64,000 nucleotides of DNA from Snodgrassella alvi (GTDB lineage: Bacteria > Pseudomonadota > Gammaproteobacteria > Burkholderiales > Neisseriaceae), in the NCBI RefSeq assembly GCF_002777825.1, contig NZ_MEIR01000077.1, forward strand, positions 1-64,000, written 5' to 3'. The position numbers and the translations under genes are program-made. The notes below the pieces were generated by a model. That model was not told the origin of the DNA. It saw only the letters and a program-made list of their open reading frames with translations, and did no database searches. Below, one piece after another: positions 8,839 to 18,465 of this stretch (position 1 is its first letter; the number at the start of each line of letters is the position of its first letter).

Positions 8839-8904
8839 TTTTGCGATATCACCAGATAATCTGGCTGACAGATTAAATTAAGCCACTAGAGTTACCAAGT
8901 CTAT

Positions 8905-11733
8905 TTACTGGTCTGTGGTTGCGGGAGCAGACAAGCTGGCCGGATCGACAGCAAATTTTTTCAAAGTCTGCTGTAAAACTTTCTGGTCTGAGTTTTTATT
9001 AGTTAGCCCTTGTGCCCAGATTTGCCGTGCCTGCTCCTGTTTCCCTAATTGCCACAGCACTTCCCCCAAATGTGCGGCAACGGTACTGTCCTGCACAGTT
9101 TGGTAAGCAGAGCGTAATAGAGGTAAGGCTTTTTCCGGATCGCCATTAAGATAATACGCCCAGCCCAAACTATCTTGAATCACTTCAGATTTCCCGTCTA
9201 ACTGATTTGCATGTTGCAGAATAGTTAGTGCCTCGGCCCAGTAGCGTTTGTGCATACTTAGCATGGTATAGCCCAGATTATTCCACCCATCAGCACTATC
9301 AGGATTCAATTTGATTAAGGCACGAAAATCTTCTACTGCTTTTTTCGGCTGATCCAGATTTTCTGCATAAGCCAGACCACGCATATACAGGATTAATTCC
9401 ACAGGTTTGCTATCGTGCGTGATATTAGCAAGCTGCTGGGCTTCTTTCAGATGCTGTGTCAGTTTATGTACATAGGCTTTTGGCTGAAGTATTTTACGAT
9501 CAATGTAAATTGAAAGTTCAAGTGCATAAAAGTTATCAGAATTTGCTGACTGCTGATTGTTCTGGTTTATGCGTTGCAACCATTGTTGGGCTGCTGGTAT
9601 GTTGTTTTGCTCTACTTCAATTATGCCCATCAGATAGGCTTTATTTGTAGCAAATTTATTATCTGTCACCTTGCTTAACCACTCTTGTGCTGCAGCATTA
9701 TTTTTATTGAGATAAAAATAAGATGCAGCATGAAGCGCTGCTTCACTGCGCTGGCTAGCATTACCTTCTTGAATCACTTTATTAATGTTATCAATAAAAG
9801 CCGGTGCATTTGTATTAATAACTTCCAATAATCTGACTCTTTTCAGATAAAGCTCTGCATCGGCATGAGCTATTTCTGTTTTTGCAGTTGTGAGTGGCAA
9901 ACTGGCCGGTTTAATTCCATGCTTATCCAAAATCTGATTCAAAACTTTATGATCACTTTTTTTGTTAAGCCAGCCCTGAGCCCATATTTGGCGGGCTTCG
10001 TTTTTACGTCCTAGTTGCCAGTAAATTTCACCCAGATGGGCTGCTACTTCGCTTTCAGGTTGATGCTGATAGGCATATTCAAGCAAAGGCAGTGCTTTCT
10101 CGGCATCTCCATTGAGAAAGTATGCCCAGCCCAGACTATCATTAACAGCCGGAGAATGACTGTTTAGAGAATAAGCCTGTTCCAGCAACTTCTGGGCTTC
10201 TGACCAGTTTTCTTTAGGCATGCTTAGTAAAGTATAACCCAGTGCATTAAGGCCATCTATCTGATTAGGCCGCATCTGAACAAAGCGGCGCATGTCTGCC
10301 ACTGCTTTTGCTGGTTCATTAAGTTTATCTGCATATAATAGCCCGCGCAGCAGTAATAATGGCGGAACATCCAATTCCTGTGTTTTGTCATCGCCCTGCT
10401 CGGCTTTCGCCAGCATTCTGTTGAGGTATTGCTCATACTGACGGTTTGTAAGCGAAGAGCCGTTTATAAAGGTTTGCAGACGCAGCAAATCTCTGGAATT
10501 GAAAAATGTACCCTGTTTACTTGTAGACTGAGCTTTATTCAGCCATTTTTGTGCTGCTGTCCAGTGTTCTTCTTCTGCCTCCAATGAGCACATCATGAGT
10601 GCCTGATCAAAGGCAAACTTCGGATCATCGGCTTTTGCTGCCCATAAACGGGAAGCAGATAAATTATGCTCATCATAGTAGCGCATGGCTACCATCATTG
10701 CCACTTTACTGCGCTGATTGCGATTACCCAATTCGGCGATTTTCTCTGCGTACGAAGCAATGGTAGCTGTGTCTGCTTTCTGGCTAACGGCCAGATAAGT
10801 GGCCTGTAAATACAGGTCTGCACTTTTACTTTTGGCCAGTAATGGCTGCAAGGTTTGATATGCTTGCTGCAATTTGTTATTTTTAATCAGCAATTCTATA
10901 TAAAGGCTTTGCCATTTAGCTGACATGGTATCTACGCCAGTTTGCTGATAAAAATCCAGCAGGTATTGTGGCTGTTTGAGATTGATCAGGTTCAGGGTGA
11001 GCTGAGTGGCCGGAAAGATATCGGTATCCAGACGAAGCAACGATTGTAATGCTTTGATGGTTTGCTCTTCATGAGCACCAGTTACACCATAGATGGCATC
11101 TGCAATCAATGCTTCCGCCATTTCGGGGTGTAAAACTGCCTTTTTGTGAATTGGAGCATTCAGTTCATCAGTGGCATTTAGATTATTTAACCTGAATTGT
11201 GCCAGTTTTAAAAACAGCCGGCGTAGCTGGTAATCGTTGGCATGGGATAGAACTGCATCTGTATTTTTCAGCACTTGCGGCACATCATTTTTTGCTATGG
11301 CTAGTTCCCACATCAGGCGCTGTCTAGCTGGTGTTTCAGTTGGTTCGATTTGCTGCCAGTGATCAGCAATGGTTTGCGCCTCTGCAATTTTATTGGCACC
11401 CAGTGCCATTTCCATGGCTCGCTCAGCTACCTCTGGTTCCTGCGTATGTTCGAGCATGCGCATATCTGCTGCCAGAGCATTATCGGTTTTACCCTGCGCA
11501 TAGGTAAGTTCGCTGGCAAACAGGGTAAAAATGTCATTGGCACGTCCAGCAATGGCCAGACGCCGTTGCAGAGATGCGGCATCATCTGGTGCGGTAAGCT
11601 GACTTACGCGTTCAATTTTGGTTTGAATCAAAGGTACGGATGTCGGCCGCTCCTGAGTACTATTTGCGTTGGCCATACTTGCAGCCATTAAACTTAGAAC
11701 AATCGGGGTAATGCGATGAATCCAACGAGGCAT
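8905..11733 (-). CDS. Secreted tetratricopeptide-repeat protein
   Basis: A 942-aa protein with a signal peptide (MPRWIHRITPIVLSLMAASM, cleavage probably after ANA) and TPR-type helical repeats throughout, so a periplasmic or outer-membrane-associated scaffold. It lies just upstream of lolB; TPR proteins are found at this place in Neisseria and many other betaproteobacteria. Residues about 340-640 and 661-942 are clearly related: both contain DSLGWAY, LNGD, EKALPLL, VAAHLGE and ARQIWAQG in the same order, so the C-terminal half arose by duplication. The start at 11733 has GGAG seven bases ahead; the frame runs 20 codons further. Function unknown. Confidence 0.85.
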   Translation of the reverse strand: MPRWIHRITPIVLSLMAASMANANSTQERPTSVPLIQTKIERVSQLTAPDDAASLQRRLAIAGRANDIFTLFASELTYAQGKTDNALAADMRMLEHTQEPEVAERAMEMALGANKIAEAQTIADHWQQIEPTETPARQRLMWELAIAKNDVPQVLKNTDAVLSHANDYQLRRLFLKLAQFRLNNLNATDELNAPIHKKAVLHPEMAEALIADAIYGVTGAHEEQTIKALQSLLRLDTDIFPATQLTLNLINLKQPQYLLDFYQQTGVDTMSAKWQSLYIELLIKNNKLQQAYQTLQPLLAKSKSADLYLQATYLAVSQKADTATIASYAEKIAELGNRNQRSKVAMMVAMRYYDEHNLSASRLWAAKADDPKFAFDQALMMCSLEAEEEHWTAAQKWLNKAQSTSKQGTFFNSRDLLRLQTFINGSSLTNRQYEQYLNRMLAKAEQGDDKTQELDVPPLLLLRGLLYADKLNEPAKAVADMRRFVQMRPNQIDGLNALGYTLLSMPKENWSEAQKLLEQAYSLNSHSPAVNDSLGWAYFLNGDAEKALPLLEYAYQHQPESEVAAHLGEIYWQLGRKNEARQIWAQGWLNKKSDHKVLNQILDKHGIKPASLPLTTAKTEIAHADAELYLKRVRLLEVINTNAPAFIDNINKVIQEGNASQRSEAALHAASYFYLNKNNAAAQEWLSKVTDNKFATNKAYLMGIIEVEQNNIPAAQQWLQRINQNNQQSANSDNFYALELSIYIDRKILQPKAYVHKLTQHLKEAQQLANITHDSKPVELILYMRGLAYAENLDQPKKAVEDFRALIKLNPDSADGWNNLGYTMLSMHKRYWAEALTILQHANQLDGKSEVIQDSLGWAYYLNGDPEKALPLLRSAYQTVQDSTVAAHLGEVLWQLGKQEQARQIWAQGLTNKNSDQKVLQQTLKKFAVDPASLSAPATTDQ

Positions 11734-11793
11734 TAAACTTCTCCATGTATGCTGATCAGTTATCGTATACACTGACTCATGAACAAATAACAA

Positions 11794-12036
11794 TTCTGTA
11801 CCGGTACAGGCAGATTTTTACTAACTTCTGTTGAGATAGCTGTCTTAGAAATGTCTGCTACCCATTTAAAGACTAAATTATTGGGGGTAGAATAGTTTGC
11901 TACTTTAACACAGACATTTTTAACTGCGTATGACTTATGCCAATTTTATCTGGTTATAGCCTGCATAACTTGTGCTTACAAATTTATTTTCACGATGCTA
12001 TTGTGTCGATTTTATTTTGGATTTTATCATTAAATC
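11794..12036. promoter_or_regulatory. Divergent promoter region, TPR gene/mutM
   Basis: The intergenic region between the minus-strand TPR gene and plus-strand mutM must hold both promoters. No single -35/-10 pair stands out, and mutM has no evident Shine-Dalgarno. Confidence 0.4.
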
Positions 12037-12858
12037 ATGCCTGAACTTCCTGAAGTAGAAACTACTCGGTGTGGAATTGCTCCTTTTATTGTGAATCAGA
12101 CTGTTTCACAAGTAGAAGTGCGTCAACCGCGTTTGCGCTGGCCGGTGATGGATAATCTTGGTTCACAGCTTGAGGGTGAAAAGGTTTTATCAGTTAAAAG
12201 AAGGGCTAAATATCTGTTAATTGAGCTGGCTTCTGGCACATTAATCATTCATCTGGGCATGTCTGGCAGTTTGCGGGTCTTTACTGATTTCAGTGCACCG
12301 CCTGTGCAAAAGCATGATCATGTGGATATTGCTTTTACTAATGGTACTTTGCTGCGTTTTCATGACCCCAGACGCTTTGGGGCAGTGTTATGGTTTGTTG
12401 GCCTGATTGAGCAGCATCCATTACTGGTTAATCTGGGACCAGAACCACTAAGCACGGATTTTAATGCTGACTATTTACAGCAAAAACTGGCTAAGCAGAA
12501 ACGTGCGATTAAGTTAGCAATCATGGATAATAAAACGGTTGTTGGAGTAGGCAATATTTATGCCAATGAAGCACTATTTCGCACCGGCATTCATCCAGCC
12601 ACAACTGCCATGCATTTGGACAAAATGCAGGTTAGCGCGCTGACTGAGGCAATCAAACAGATATTGCAGGAAGCGATTGGTGCCGGGGGCAGTACACTGC
12701 GCGATTTTGTGAATAGTGCTGGCAATAGTGGCTATTTTCAGCTACAACATCATGTATATGGGCGAGCAGGAGAGCTGTGCCGGCAATGTGGGCATCCGAT
12801 TGAGAAAATGGTTTTGGGTCAACGCAGTAGTTTTTACTGTCCTCAATGCCAGCGATAA
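12037..12858 (+). CDS. mutM: Formamidopyrimidine-DNA glycosylase
   Basis: Removes 8-oxoguanine and formamidopyrimidines from DNA and cuts the abasic site (base excision repair). The 273-aa protein starts with the invariant MPELPEVET, where Pro2 and Glu3 are catalytic, has the HLGMSGSL and DPRRFG motifs, the helix-two-turn-helix GVGNIYANEALF, and a C-terminal zinc finger with two Cys pairs (CRQCG and CPQC). It is followed after 12 bases by an acyltransferase, a pairing (fpg with nlaB) also known from Neisseria. Confidence 0.96.
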   Translation: MPELPEVETTRCGIAPFIVNQTVSQVEVRQPRLRWPVMDNLGSQLEGEKVLSVKRRAKYLLIELASGTLIIHLGMSGSLRVFTDFSAPPVQKHDHVDIAFTNGTLLRFHDPRRFGAVLWFVGLIEQHPLLVNLGPEPLSTDFNADYLQQKLAKQKRAIKLAIMDNKTVVGVGNIYANEALFRTGIHPATTAMHLDKMQVSALTEAIKQILQEAIGAGGSTLRDFVNSAGNSGYFQLQHHVYGRAGELCRQCGHPIEKMVLGQRSSFYCPQCQR

Positions 12859-12870
12859 TGATAAATAACA

Positions 12871-13683
12871 ATGACAAAATCAGAACATACTTCTTTGTTT
12901 ACCCGCTGTGCGCGTATTTTCAAACTGGTTCTATGGTTGAGACAAACCATTAGGCGTGTAAAGCGCTTCAAGAATTTAAGCGCCACTGAGTGTAATAATG
13001 AATTAATTTCAATTGCCCGCAATTTACTGCATGTACTGCACATAAAAGTAAAACCTGAACAGGCTGTACCAGATACAGCCAGCATGCCATGGCTAACAGT
13101 TGCCAATCATGTTACCTGGCTGGATATTTTTGTATTGATGGCCTATATTCCTGGTGGCTTTATTGCCAAAGAAAGTATTAAGTCCTGGCCAGTATTGGGT
13201 AAATTGGTTACCAACGGGGGGACGGTTTACATTAACAGGCTGTCTCGGCAGGATATTAACCCAGTAATTAAAGCTATAGTACAGGCACTGCAAGAAGGTA
13301 AAAATGTGCTGTTTTTTCCTGAAGCCTATACATCCGAAGGTTTAACTATACTACCGTTTAAAGCTGCTTTGTTTCAGGCAGCCATTGATGCCAACAGGCC
13401 AGTAATGGCTGTAGCAATACGTTATTATGATTCTCAGGGACAACGCACGCCTAAAGTAGCCTTTGCCGGCAGAACCACCTTACTGCGCAGTCTGTGGAAT
13501 ATTGTTTCTCTGCCGGAAGTCATAGTGAAAGTTGATTTTGCTGCTTTACTAAACACTGCTGATAATAAAATTATTGACCGTTTCAGCCTGAAAACTCAGG
13601 CCGAAGATTTTATTCAAACCAAAGTACTCAGCGATAGCCCGATAACATCCACTGCATCGGCAGAAAGTGCATCCTCTCAATAA
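12871..13683 (+). CDS. 1-acyl-glycerol-3-phosphate acyltransferase, NlaB-like
   Basis: PlsC-family enzyme, expected to acylate lysophosphatidic acid at sn-2 in phospholipid synthesis at the inner membrane. The 270-aa protein shows the family blocks: NHVTWLD (HX4D catalytic motif, near residue 77), GGTVYINR, and FPEAYTSEG (block III, with Ala where Gly is usual). It has no obvious long membrane helix apart from a hydrophobic stretch after the HX4D motif. It sits 12 bases after mutM and probably shares its transcript. A second PlsC-type gene is at 26042. Confidence 0.88.
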   Translation: MTKSEHTSLFTRCARIFKLVLWLRQTIRRVKRFKNLSATECNNELISIARNLLHVLHIKVKPEQAVPDTASMPWLTVANHVTWLDIFVLMAYIPGGFIAKESIKSWPVLGKLVTNGGTVYINRLSRQDINPVIKAIVQALQEGKNVLFFPEAYTSEGLTILPFKAALFQAAIDANRPVMAVAIRYYDSQGQRTPKVAFAGRTTLLRSLWNIVSLPEVIVKVDFAALLNTADNKIIDRFSLKTQAEDFIQTKVLSDSPITSTASAESASSQ

Positions 13684-13722
13684 CAATAGACTGATATTTA
13701 ATTCAGAAATAAATTATCTTAT

Positions 13723-14364
13723 CTATGGTGATAAACGCTTTTTAATCCATAAGTTATTTTGTAGTTCATACTGGATACGGTCGTGTAAACGGCTTGGCCG
13801 CCCCTGCCAGAATTCAATCAATTCAGGCTGTACGATATAACCTCCCCAATGAGGTGGTCTCGGCACATTCAGCAAATATTTTGCGCTCAGTTTCGCCGCT
13901 CGTGCCATCAGCTCGGTTTTACTACTGATAACGGTACTCTGTTCACTTGCCCATGCACCAATCCGGCTGCTATATGGCCGAGAATGAAAATATGCATCAG
14001 AATCGGCTGCGGGTAATGGCTGCACAACTCCTTCTACTCGTACCTGTCGCTCCAGTTCCGGCCAGAAAAATGTGAGTGCCGCATAGGGATGCTGGCTTAA
14101 AGCGCGGCCTTTGCGGCTATGATAATTGGTAAAGAATACAAAGCCGTGAGCTGTTACTTCTTTTAACAGCACAATGCGCGCATTGGGGCGACCATGCTGG
14201 TCAACGGTGGCAATATTCATGGCAGTGGGTTCATTCACTTTGGCATGCATGGCTGCCGTTAGCCACTTTTGGAACTGTTCCAGCGGGTTGGCACAGCAAT
14301 CAGCCTCATTGAGTGACTGTTTGCTGTAGTCTTGACGAATATCGTGCAAATCCAGATTATTCAT
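13723..14364 (-). CDS. pdxH: Pyridoxamine 5'-phosphate oxidase
   Basis: FMN enzyme that oxidises pyridoxine or pyridoxamine 5'-phosphate to pyridoxal 5'-phosphate, the cofactor of SerC and HemL also encoded here. The 213-aa length is standard. Motifs include [30 protein letters not shown], the FMN/PLP-binding [12 protein letters not shown], and the C-terminal [13 protein letters not shown]. It converges with plsC and diverges from hemA. Confidence 0.95.
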   Translation of the reverse strand: MNNLDLHDIRQDYSKQSLNEADCCANPLEQFQKWLTAAMHAKVNEPTAMNIATVDQHGRPNARIVLLKEVTAHGFVFFTNYHSRKGRALSQHPYAALTFFWPELERQVRVEGVVQPLPAADSDAYFHSRPYSSRIGAWASEQSTVISSKTELMARAAKLSAKYLLNVPRPPHWGGYIVQPELIEFWQGRPSRLHDRIQYELQNNLWIKKRLSP

Positions 14365-14447
14365 AGTATTTATTCTTACATGCGAAAAATTTATTTATAC
14401 TGCCACCAAATCTGATTAGCTGCTTTTTCGACACCATTAGCGTATAA

Positions 14448-14475
14448 TTGACCACTTTAACCACTTTTATTTAAT
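14448..14475 (+). promoter_or_regulatory. Likely promoter of hemA
   Basis: TTGACC (14448-14453) and TTTAAT (14470-14475) with a 16-base spacer, about 70 bases before the hemA ATG. A TATAAT at 14443-14448 is an alternative -10. The leader also contains a small GC-rich hairpin, CCCGC-GGTA-GCGGG. Confidence 0.4.
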
Positions 14476-14545
14476 CAGAATGTAAAGTCTGGTTGGTAAT
14501 CATCCTACCCGCGGTAGCGGGCAAACGCAAATTACTTCAGGTAAC

Positions 14546-15808
14546 ATGTCTTTAACCGTTATCGGACTCAATCACCAAACTGCCCCTGTTTCTGTGCGTG
14601 AACGTTTGGCCTTTCCGGCTATCATGCTGGCGGAAGCCTTAACTGCGCTTATCAGTGAGACAGAAATTGCGGAAGCGATGATTTTGTCTACCTGTAACCG
14701 TACAGAAATCTACTGTATTGGTGACGCAGCCACAGCAATACACTGGCTCTCCAGCTACCATCAATTACCACTAGCTGAATTTTCGCCCTATTTATACCAG
14801 TTCTATGACAAAGATGCTGTGCAGCATGCCTTTCGGGTAGCATGTGGTCTGGATTCAATGGTTCTGGGTGAACCGCAGATTCTGGGACAATTGAAAGAAG
14901 CCGTACGCACAGCGCGTAGCCAGCATACGTTACACCAGCATCTGAACACGTTATTTGAGAAAACCTTTGCCGCAGCAAAAGAAATTCGCAATGAAAGTGC
15001 AGTTGGTGAAAACTCGGTGTCTATGGCTGCTGCCGCAGTAAAAATGGCTGCCCAGATTTTTCCTGATATTTCTACATTGAATGTCTTGATGGTGGGCGCT
15101 GGTGAAATGATTGAGCTGGTAGCCACTTATTTTGCTGCTGAACAACCACAGCGCCTGACAGTACTCAATCGTACGCTGGCGCGAGCACAGGAATTGTGCA
15201 ACAAGCTGAATGCAGGAGCGGATGCACGCATTTTAACTGCTTTGCCTGAAATTCTGGCTGAATACGATGTAATTGTTTCTTCTACTGCCAGCCCATTTCC
15301 GGTTATCGGCAAAGGGCTGGTAGAACGCGCGCTCAAGCAGCGGCGCGGCATGCCAATGTTTTTGCTTGATCTGGCCGTACCACGCGATATTGAAGCAGAA
15401 GCTGGCGAACTGAACGATGCCTATCTGTATAGTGTGGACGATATGGTCAATATTGTGCAGCACGGACAGGCTGCACGGCAGGCTGCTGCTGCTGCTGCTG
15501 AAAAGATGGTTGCCAGCAAGGTAGCTGAATTTATTGCCTGGCAACAAACCCGCAGCAGCGTGCCTTTAATCTGTGCATTGCGCACTCAAGGAGAAGAATT
15601 GCGGTGCAAGGCTGTAGCTAAAGCGCTGCGCCGGTTACGCAAAGGCACATCTATTGAGGAGGTGTTGCAACGTCTCAGCCACGAACTGACCAACAGTCTC
15701 TTACATGCACCGACCAGAGCATTAAATAAAGACAGCCGACAGCACCCTGAACTGGCTGAAGCTATCAGCCTGATTTATCACCTGCACGGCCAGAATCGGC
15801 AGCGTTAG
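14546..15808 (+). CDS. hemA: Glutamyl-tRNA reductase
   Basis: Reduces glutamyl-tRNA to glutamate-1-semialdehyde with NADPH, the first step of the C5 pathway to 5-aminolevulinate and heme; the next enzyme, HemL, is encoded at 42.3 kb. The 420-aa protein has GLNHQTAPVSVRE at the start, the nucleophilic Cys50 in LSTCNRTEIY, the VLGEPQILGQ block, the NADP-binding MVGAGEM segment and a C-terminal dimerisation helix. A (GCT)n run encodes six alanines near residue 315. AGG lies 4 bases before the ATG. prfA follows after 84 bases, the usual hemA-prfA order. Confidence 0.96.
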   Translation: MSLTVIGLNHQTAPVSVRERLAFPAIMLAEALTALISETEIAEAMILSTCNRTEIYCIGDAATAIHWLSSYHQLPLAEFSPYLYQFYDKDAVQHAFRVACGLDSMVLGEPQILGQLKEAVRTARSQHTLHQHLNTLFEKTFAAAKEIRNESAVGENSVSMAAAAVKMAAQIFPDISTLNVLMVGAGEMIELVATYFAAEQPQRLTVLNRTLARAQELCNKLNAGADARILTALPEILAEYDVIVSSTASPFPVIGKGLVERALKQRRGMPMFLLDLAVPRDIEAEAGELNDAYLYSVDDMVNIVQHGQAARQAAAAAAEKMVASKVAEFIAWQQTRSSVPLICALRTQGEELRCKAVAKALRRLRKGTSIEEVLQRLSHELTNSLLHAPTRALNKDSRQHPELAEAISLIYHLHGQNRQR

Positions 15809-15892
15809 CACATTATTCAGCATCCAGCTTCCATTACACCTGTCCAATTTAGCTTCAATCGACTAATAATTTATTTTAATACGGAACACCAG

Positions 15893-16975
15893 ATGAAACC
15901 TTCATTGATAAACAAGTTACAGCACCTGACTGAGCGTCTGGAAGAAGTAACCGCTTTGCTGGCTTCTCCTGACGTCACCAATAATATTGACGAGTATCGT
16001 CGCCTAACCCGTGAACACGCCGAACTTACTCCTGTGGTAGAAACCTACCGCCAGTATACGCAGGCAGAAACCGATCTGTCAGCAGCAGAAGAAATGCTTG
16101 CAGACCCTGAATTAAAAGAATTTGCAGCCGAGGAAATCAGCAACGCACGAAGCCAGATTGCACAACTGGATAGTGAACTGCAAAAACTCCTGCTACCAAA
16201 AGATGAAGATGACGATAAAAATATTTTTATTGAAATCCGTGCTGGTACCGGTGGCGATGAAGCAGCTCTGTTTGCCGGTGATTTGCTACGCATGTATACC
16301 CGCTTTGCCGAACGCATGGGCTGGCAGGTAGAAATTGTCTCTGCCAGTGAAAGCGATCTGGGTGGCTATAAGGAAGTCATTGCGCGTATTGCCGGTATGA
16401 ATGTTTACAGCCAGCTCAAGTTTGAATCCGGCGGACATCGGGTTCAACGCGTACCCACCACCGAAAGTCAGGGCAGAATTCATACTTCTGCCTGCACTGT
16501 TGCCATCATGCCCGAGGCTGATGAAGTAGCCGAAGTACAATTAAATCCCAATGATTTACGTATTGATACCTTCCGTGCTTCCGGTGCCGGTGGCCAGCAT
16601 ATTAATAAAACGGACTCAGCAGTGCGGATTACCCATCTGCCTACCGGAATGGTGGTGGAATGTCAGGATGGCCGTTCGCAGCATGCCAATAAGGCACAGG
16701 CGATGCGTGTACTCGCTTCTCGTCTGTATGAACAACAGAAACATGCGGCTCAAGCCAAAGAAGCAGCGGAACGCAAAAGCCTGATTGGCAGTGGCGACCG
16801 CAGTGAACGTATTCGTACCTACAATTACCCGCAAGGCCGGGTAACAGATCATCGCATTAACCTAACCCTGCACAAACTGGACTTTATTATGGATGGCGAT
16901 TTAAGTGAACTGACACAGGCACTGATTGCCGAGCATCAGGCTCAACAGCTGGCACTGCTGAGCAATGCCAGCTAA
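15893..16975 (+). CDS. prfA: Peptide chain release factor 1
   Basis: Recognises UAA and UAG in the ribosomal A site and triggers release of the finished peptide. The 360-aa length is standard. The GGQ motif is in [15 protein letters not shown] near residue 235, and the codon-reading P-x-T motif appears as PTT in [12 protein letters not shown]. It follows hemA and ends in a hairpin terminator at 16985-17017. Confidence 0.97.
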   Translation: MKPSLINKLQHLTERLEEVTALLASPDVTNNIDEYRRLTREHAELTPVVETYRQYTQAETDLSAAEEMLADPELKEFAAEEISNARSQIAQLDSELQKLLLPKDEDDDKNIFIEIRAGTGGDEAALFAGDLLRMYTRFAERMGWQVEIVSASESDLGGYKEVIARIAGMNVYSQLKFESGGHRVQRVPTTESQGRIHTSACTVAIMPEADEVAEVQLNPNDLRIDTFRASGAGGQHINKTDSAVRITHLPTGMVVECQDGRSQHANKAQAMRVLASRLYEQQKHAAQAKEAAERKSLIGSGDRSERIRTYNYPQGRVTDHRINLTLHKLDFIMDGDLSELTQALIAEHQAQQLALLSNAS

Positions 16976-16984
16976 AGCAGTTAC

Positions 16985-17017
16985 AAAAAGCTGTTCTGGT
17001 ATCCGGAACAGCTTTTT
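16985..17017. terminator. Shared terminator, prfA and transporter
   Basis: AAAAGCTGTTC and GAACAGCTTTT form an 11-bp stem with T-runs on both strands, between the convergent prfA and EamA genes. Confidence 0.85.
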
Positions 17018-17020
17018 AGT

Positions 17021-17905
17021 TTATATCCCCGGCAGCCATGAATTGAGGCTGCTGCCATAGAATAAAAACCAGATTGCAGCAATGGCGAGCACAATGCCGG
17101 CGGCATTCAAACCATTAATTTTTTCTTTAAACACAAAAGCGCCAATAATGGTAGCCAGCGTAATCACCCCCAGATTCATGCCGGCAAACACCAGCGAAGG
17201 GTCTTGCTGAAACTGCTGATGAGCACGGATATAAAAAAGAATATTGGCAAAGTTCAGACCACCTAATAATAAACCGGCCAGAATACTGGCCGCATTCCAG
17301 ACCGTTCTGCGCAAACACAGATAACCTGTAATCAGAATAGCAGCCAGAATAAATGTTACCTGTAAAGTTGGTGCAAAGGCCGTCCCACTTTTGGCCATCT
17401 GTTTAAACAGAATATCTGTTGTACCGTAACATAGCCATACACCGAACAAATAGCCAGCAGTACTGAAAAAACCACCCTGTCCCTTACCTTTAGCAGGATT
17501 CTGCCGGTACAGTAATGTTAGCAGTGCCATCAGAGCCAGCGCAATACCAATAATCTTGTTGCTACTCAGGTTTTCACCAAAAAATACGAATGCAGCCACA
17601 ATGGGCAAAAACAGTGACAGGCGCTGTGCTGCATCGGTTTTAACCATCCCAGCCTGCTCAATAGCCCGCCCCAGCACAATAAAGCCTAGCGGCAAACCAA
17701 TCCCCAGTGCCAGAAAAATAATCCAGTGACTGGTGTACATATGCCAGTTAGCAAAATCCGGGCGCAGAAAAAACCAGTTGCACAATGCAGCTACCGGATA
17801 ATTAACCGCTACAGCCTGAGCAATATTCACCCCGCTTCTGCGCGCCAGTTTTAATAATACTGAGACCGAAACACTACACAAAATACTAATAATTAAAAAA
17901 TGCAT
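17021..17905 (-). CDS. EamA/DMT-family transporter
   Basis: Inner-membrane permease of the drug/metabolite transporter superfamily; substrate unknown. The 294-aa protein consists of about ten hydrophobic segments in two EamA halves, starting MHFLIISILCSVSVSVLLKL and ending in AAGIVLAIAAIWFLFYG. A strong AGGAGGGGG lies just before the ATG. Convergent with prfA, downstream of the DUF1289 gene on the same strand with 54 bases between. Confidence 0.82.
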   Translation of the reverse strand: MHFLIISILCSVSVSVLLKLARRSGVNIAQAVAVNYPVAALCNWFFLRPDFANWHMYTSHWIIFLALGIGLPLGFIVLGRAIEQAGMVKTDAAQRLSLFLPIVAAFVFFGENLSSNKIIGIALALMALLTLLYRQNPAKGKGQGGFFSTAGYLFGVWLCYGTTDILFKQMAKSGTAFAPTLQVTFILAAILITGYLCLRRTVWNAASILAGLLLGGLNFANILFYIRAHQQFQQDPSLVFAGMNLGVITLATIIGAFVFKEKINGLNAAGIVLAIAAIWFLFYGSSLNSWLPGI

Positions 17906-17959
17906 TCCCCCTCCTAAAATAAAATAAATTTAGGCCTGCTTAACCAGTTATTCAGGAAT

Positions 17960-18229
17960 TTAAAAATCAAAATCCGCCTGTGTCCATAATTGCGCGATCA
18001 GCCTGTCTCCATCCTCATCTGTTTGCCTAGCCTGCCATAATAGCTGTTCCAGCTTGCGCCGGCGCAAGGCACATAAACGCAGCACATGCTGCTTCTGTGT
18101 ATCAGATAGACACAACCAGTATAGACGCTCATCCCGACTGCGCAGGCAGCCTTTGCAATAGCCCTTGTGATTACTTTCGCACACACCACGGCAAGGGCTC
18201 GGAATAACAAAAAATTCTAACTGTTCCAT
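17960..18229 (-). CDS. DUF1289 small Cys-rich protein
   Basis: 89 residues with the DUF1289 signature PSPCRGVCESN, then YCKGCLRS and EIxxW-like RLYW. The four cysteines suggest metal or Fe-S binding, but no function is established. Small proteins of this family are common in betaproteobacteria. GAG precedes the ATG by two bases. Upstream lies the region shared with typA. Confidence 0.85.
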   Translation of the reverse strand: MEQLEFFVIPSPCRGVCESNHKGYCKGCLRSRDERLYWLCLSDTQKQHVLRLCALRRRKLEQLLWQARQTDEDGDRLIAQLWTQADFDF

Positions 18230-18404
18230 CGCTCAGATTCCTGTGAATCACAACAGGACAGCGATAGTAACCAATCCCTGCGCCTGCCAGCCATAGGTAG
18301 ATAAAGCAAACAATAATTGTGGTGCGTACTCTGTCATAAATTAGCCACTTTAGCACATACAGAAAGTCTGATTTTACTAAATATTCCACCAAAACCAGAG
18401 TAAA

Positions 18405-18413
18405 TGTTATAAT
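18405..18413 (+). promoter_or_regulatory. Extended -10 promoter of typA
   Basis: TGTTATAAT matches an extended -10 (TGnTATAAT), 53 bases before the typA ATG. No good -35 box is visible, which extended -10 promoters can do without. Confidence 0.5.
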
Positions 18414-18465
18414 TCAAGGTTAATTTACCATCCAAATAGCAAAGACAACTAGGTTACACACTCCC

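Noticed and set aside
12871-13683. Possible split or fused plsC because block III reads FPEAYTSEG
   Set aside because: Ala in place of Gly is a single substitution and the frame, length and other blocks are normal.
15481-15500. (GCT/CTG)n tract in hemA as a phase-variation repeat
   Set aside because: The unit is three bases long, so length changes would only alter the number of alanines and not switch the frame.
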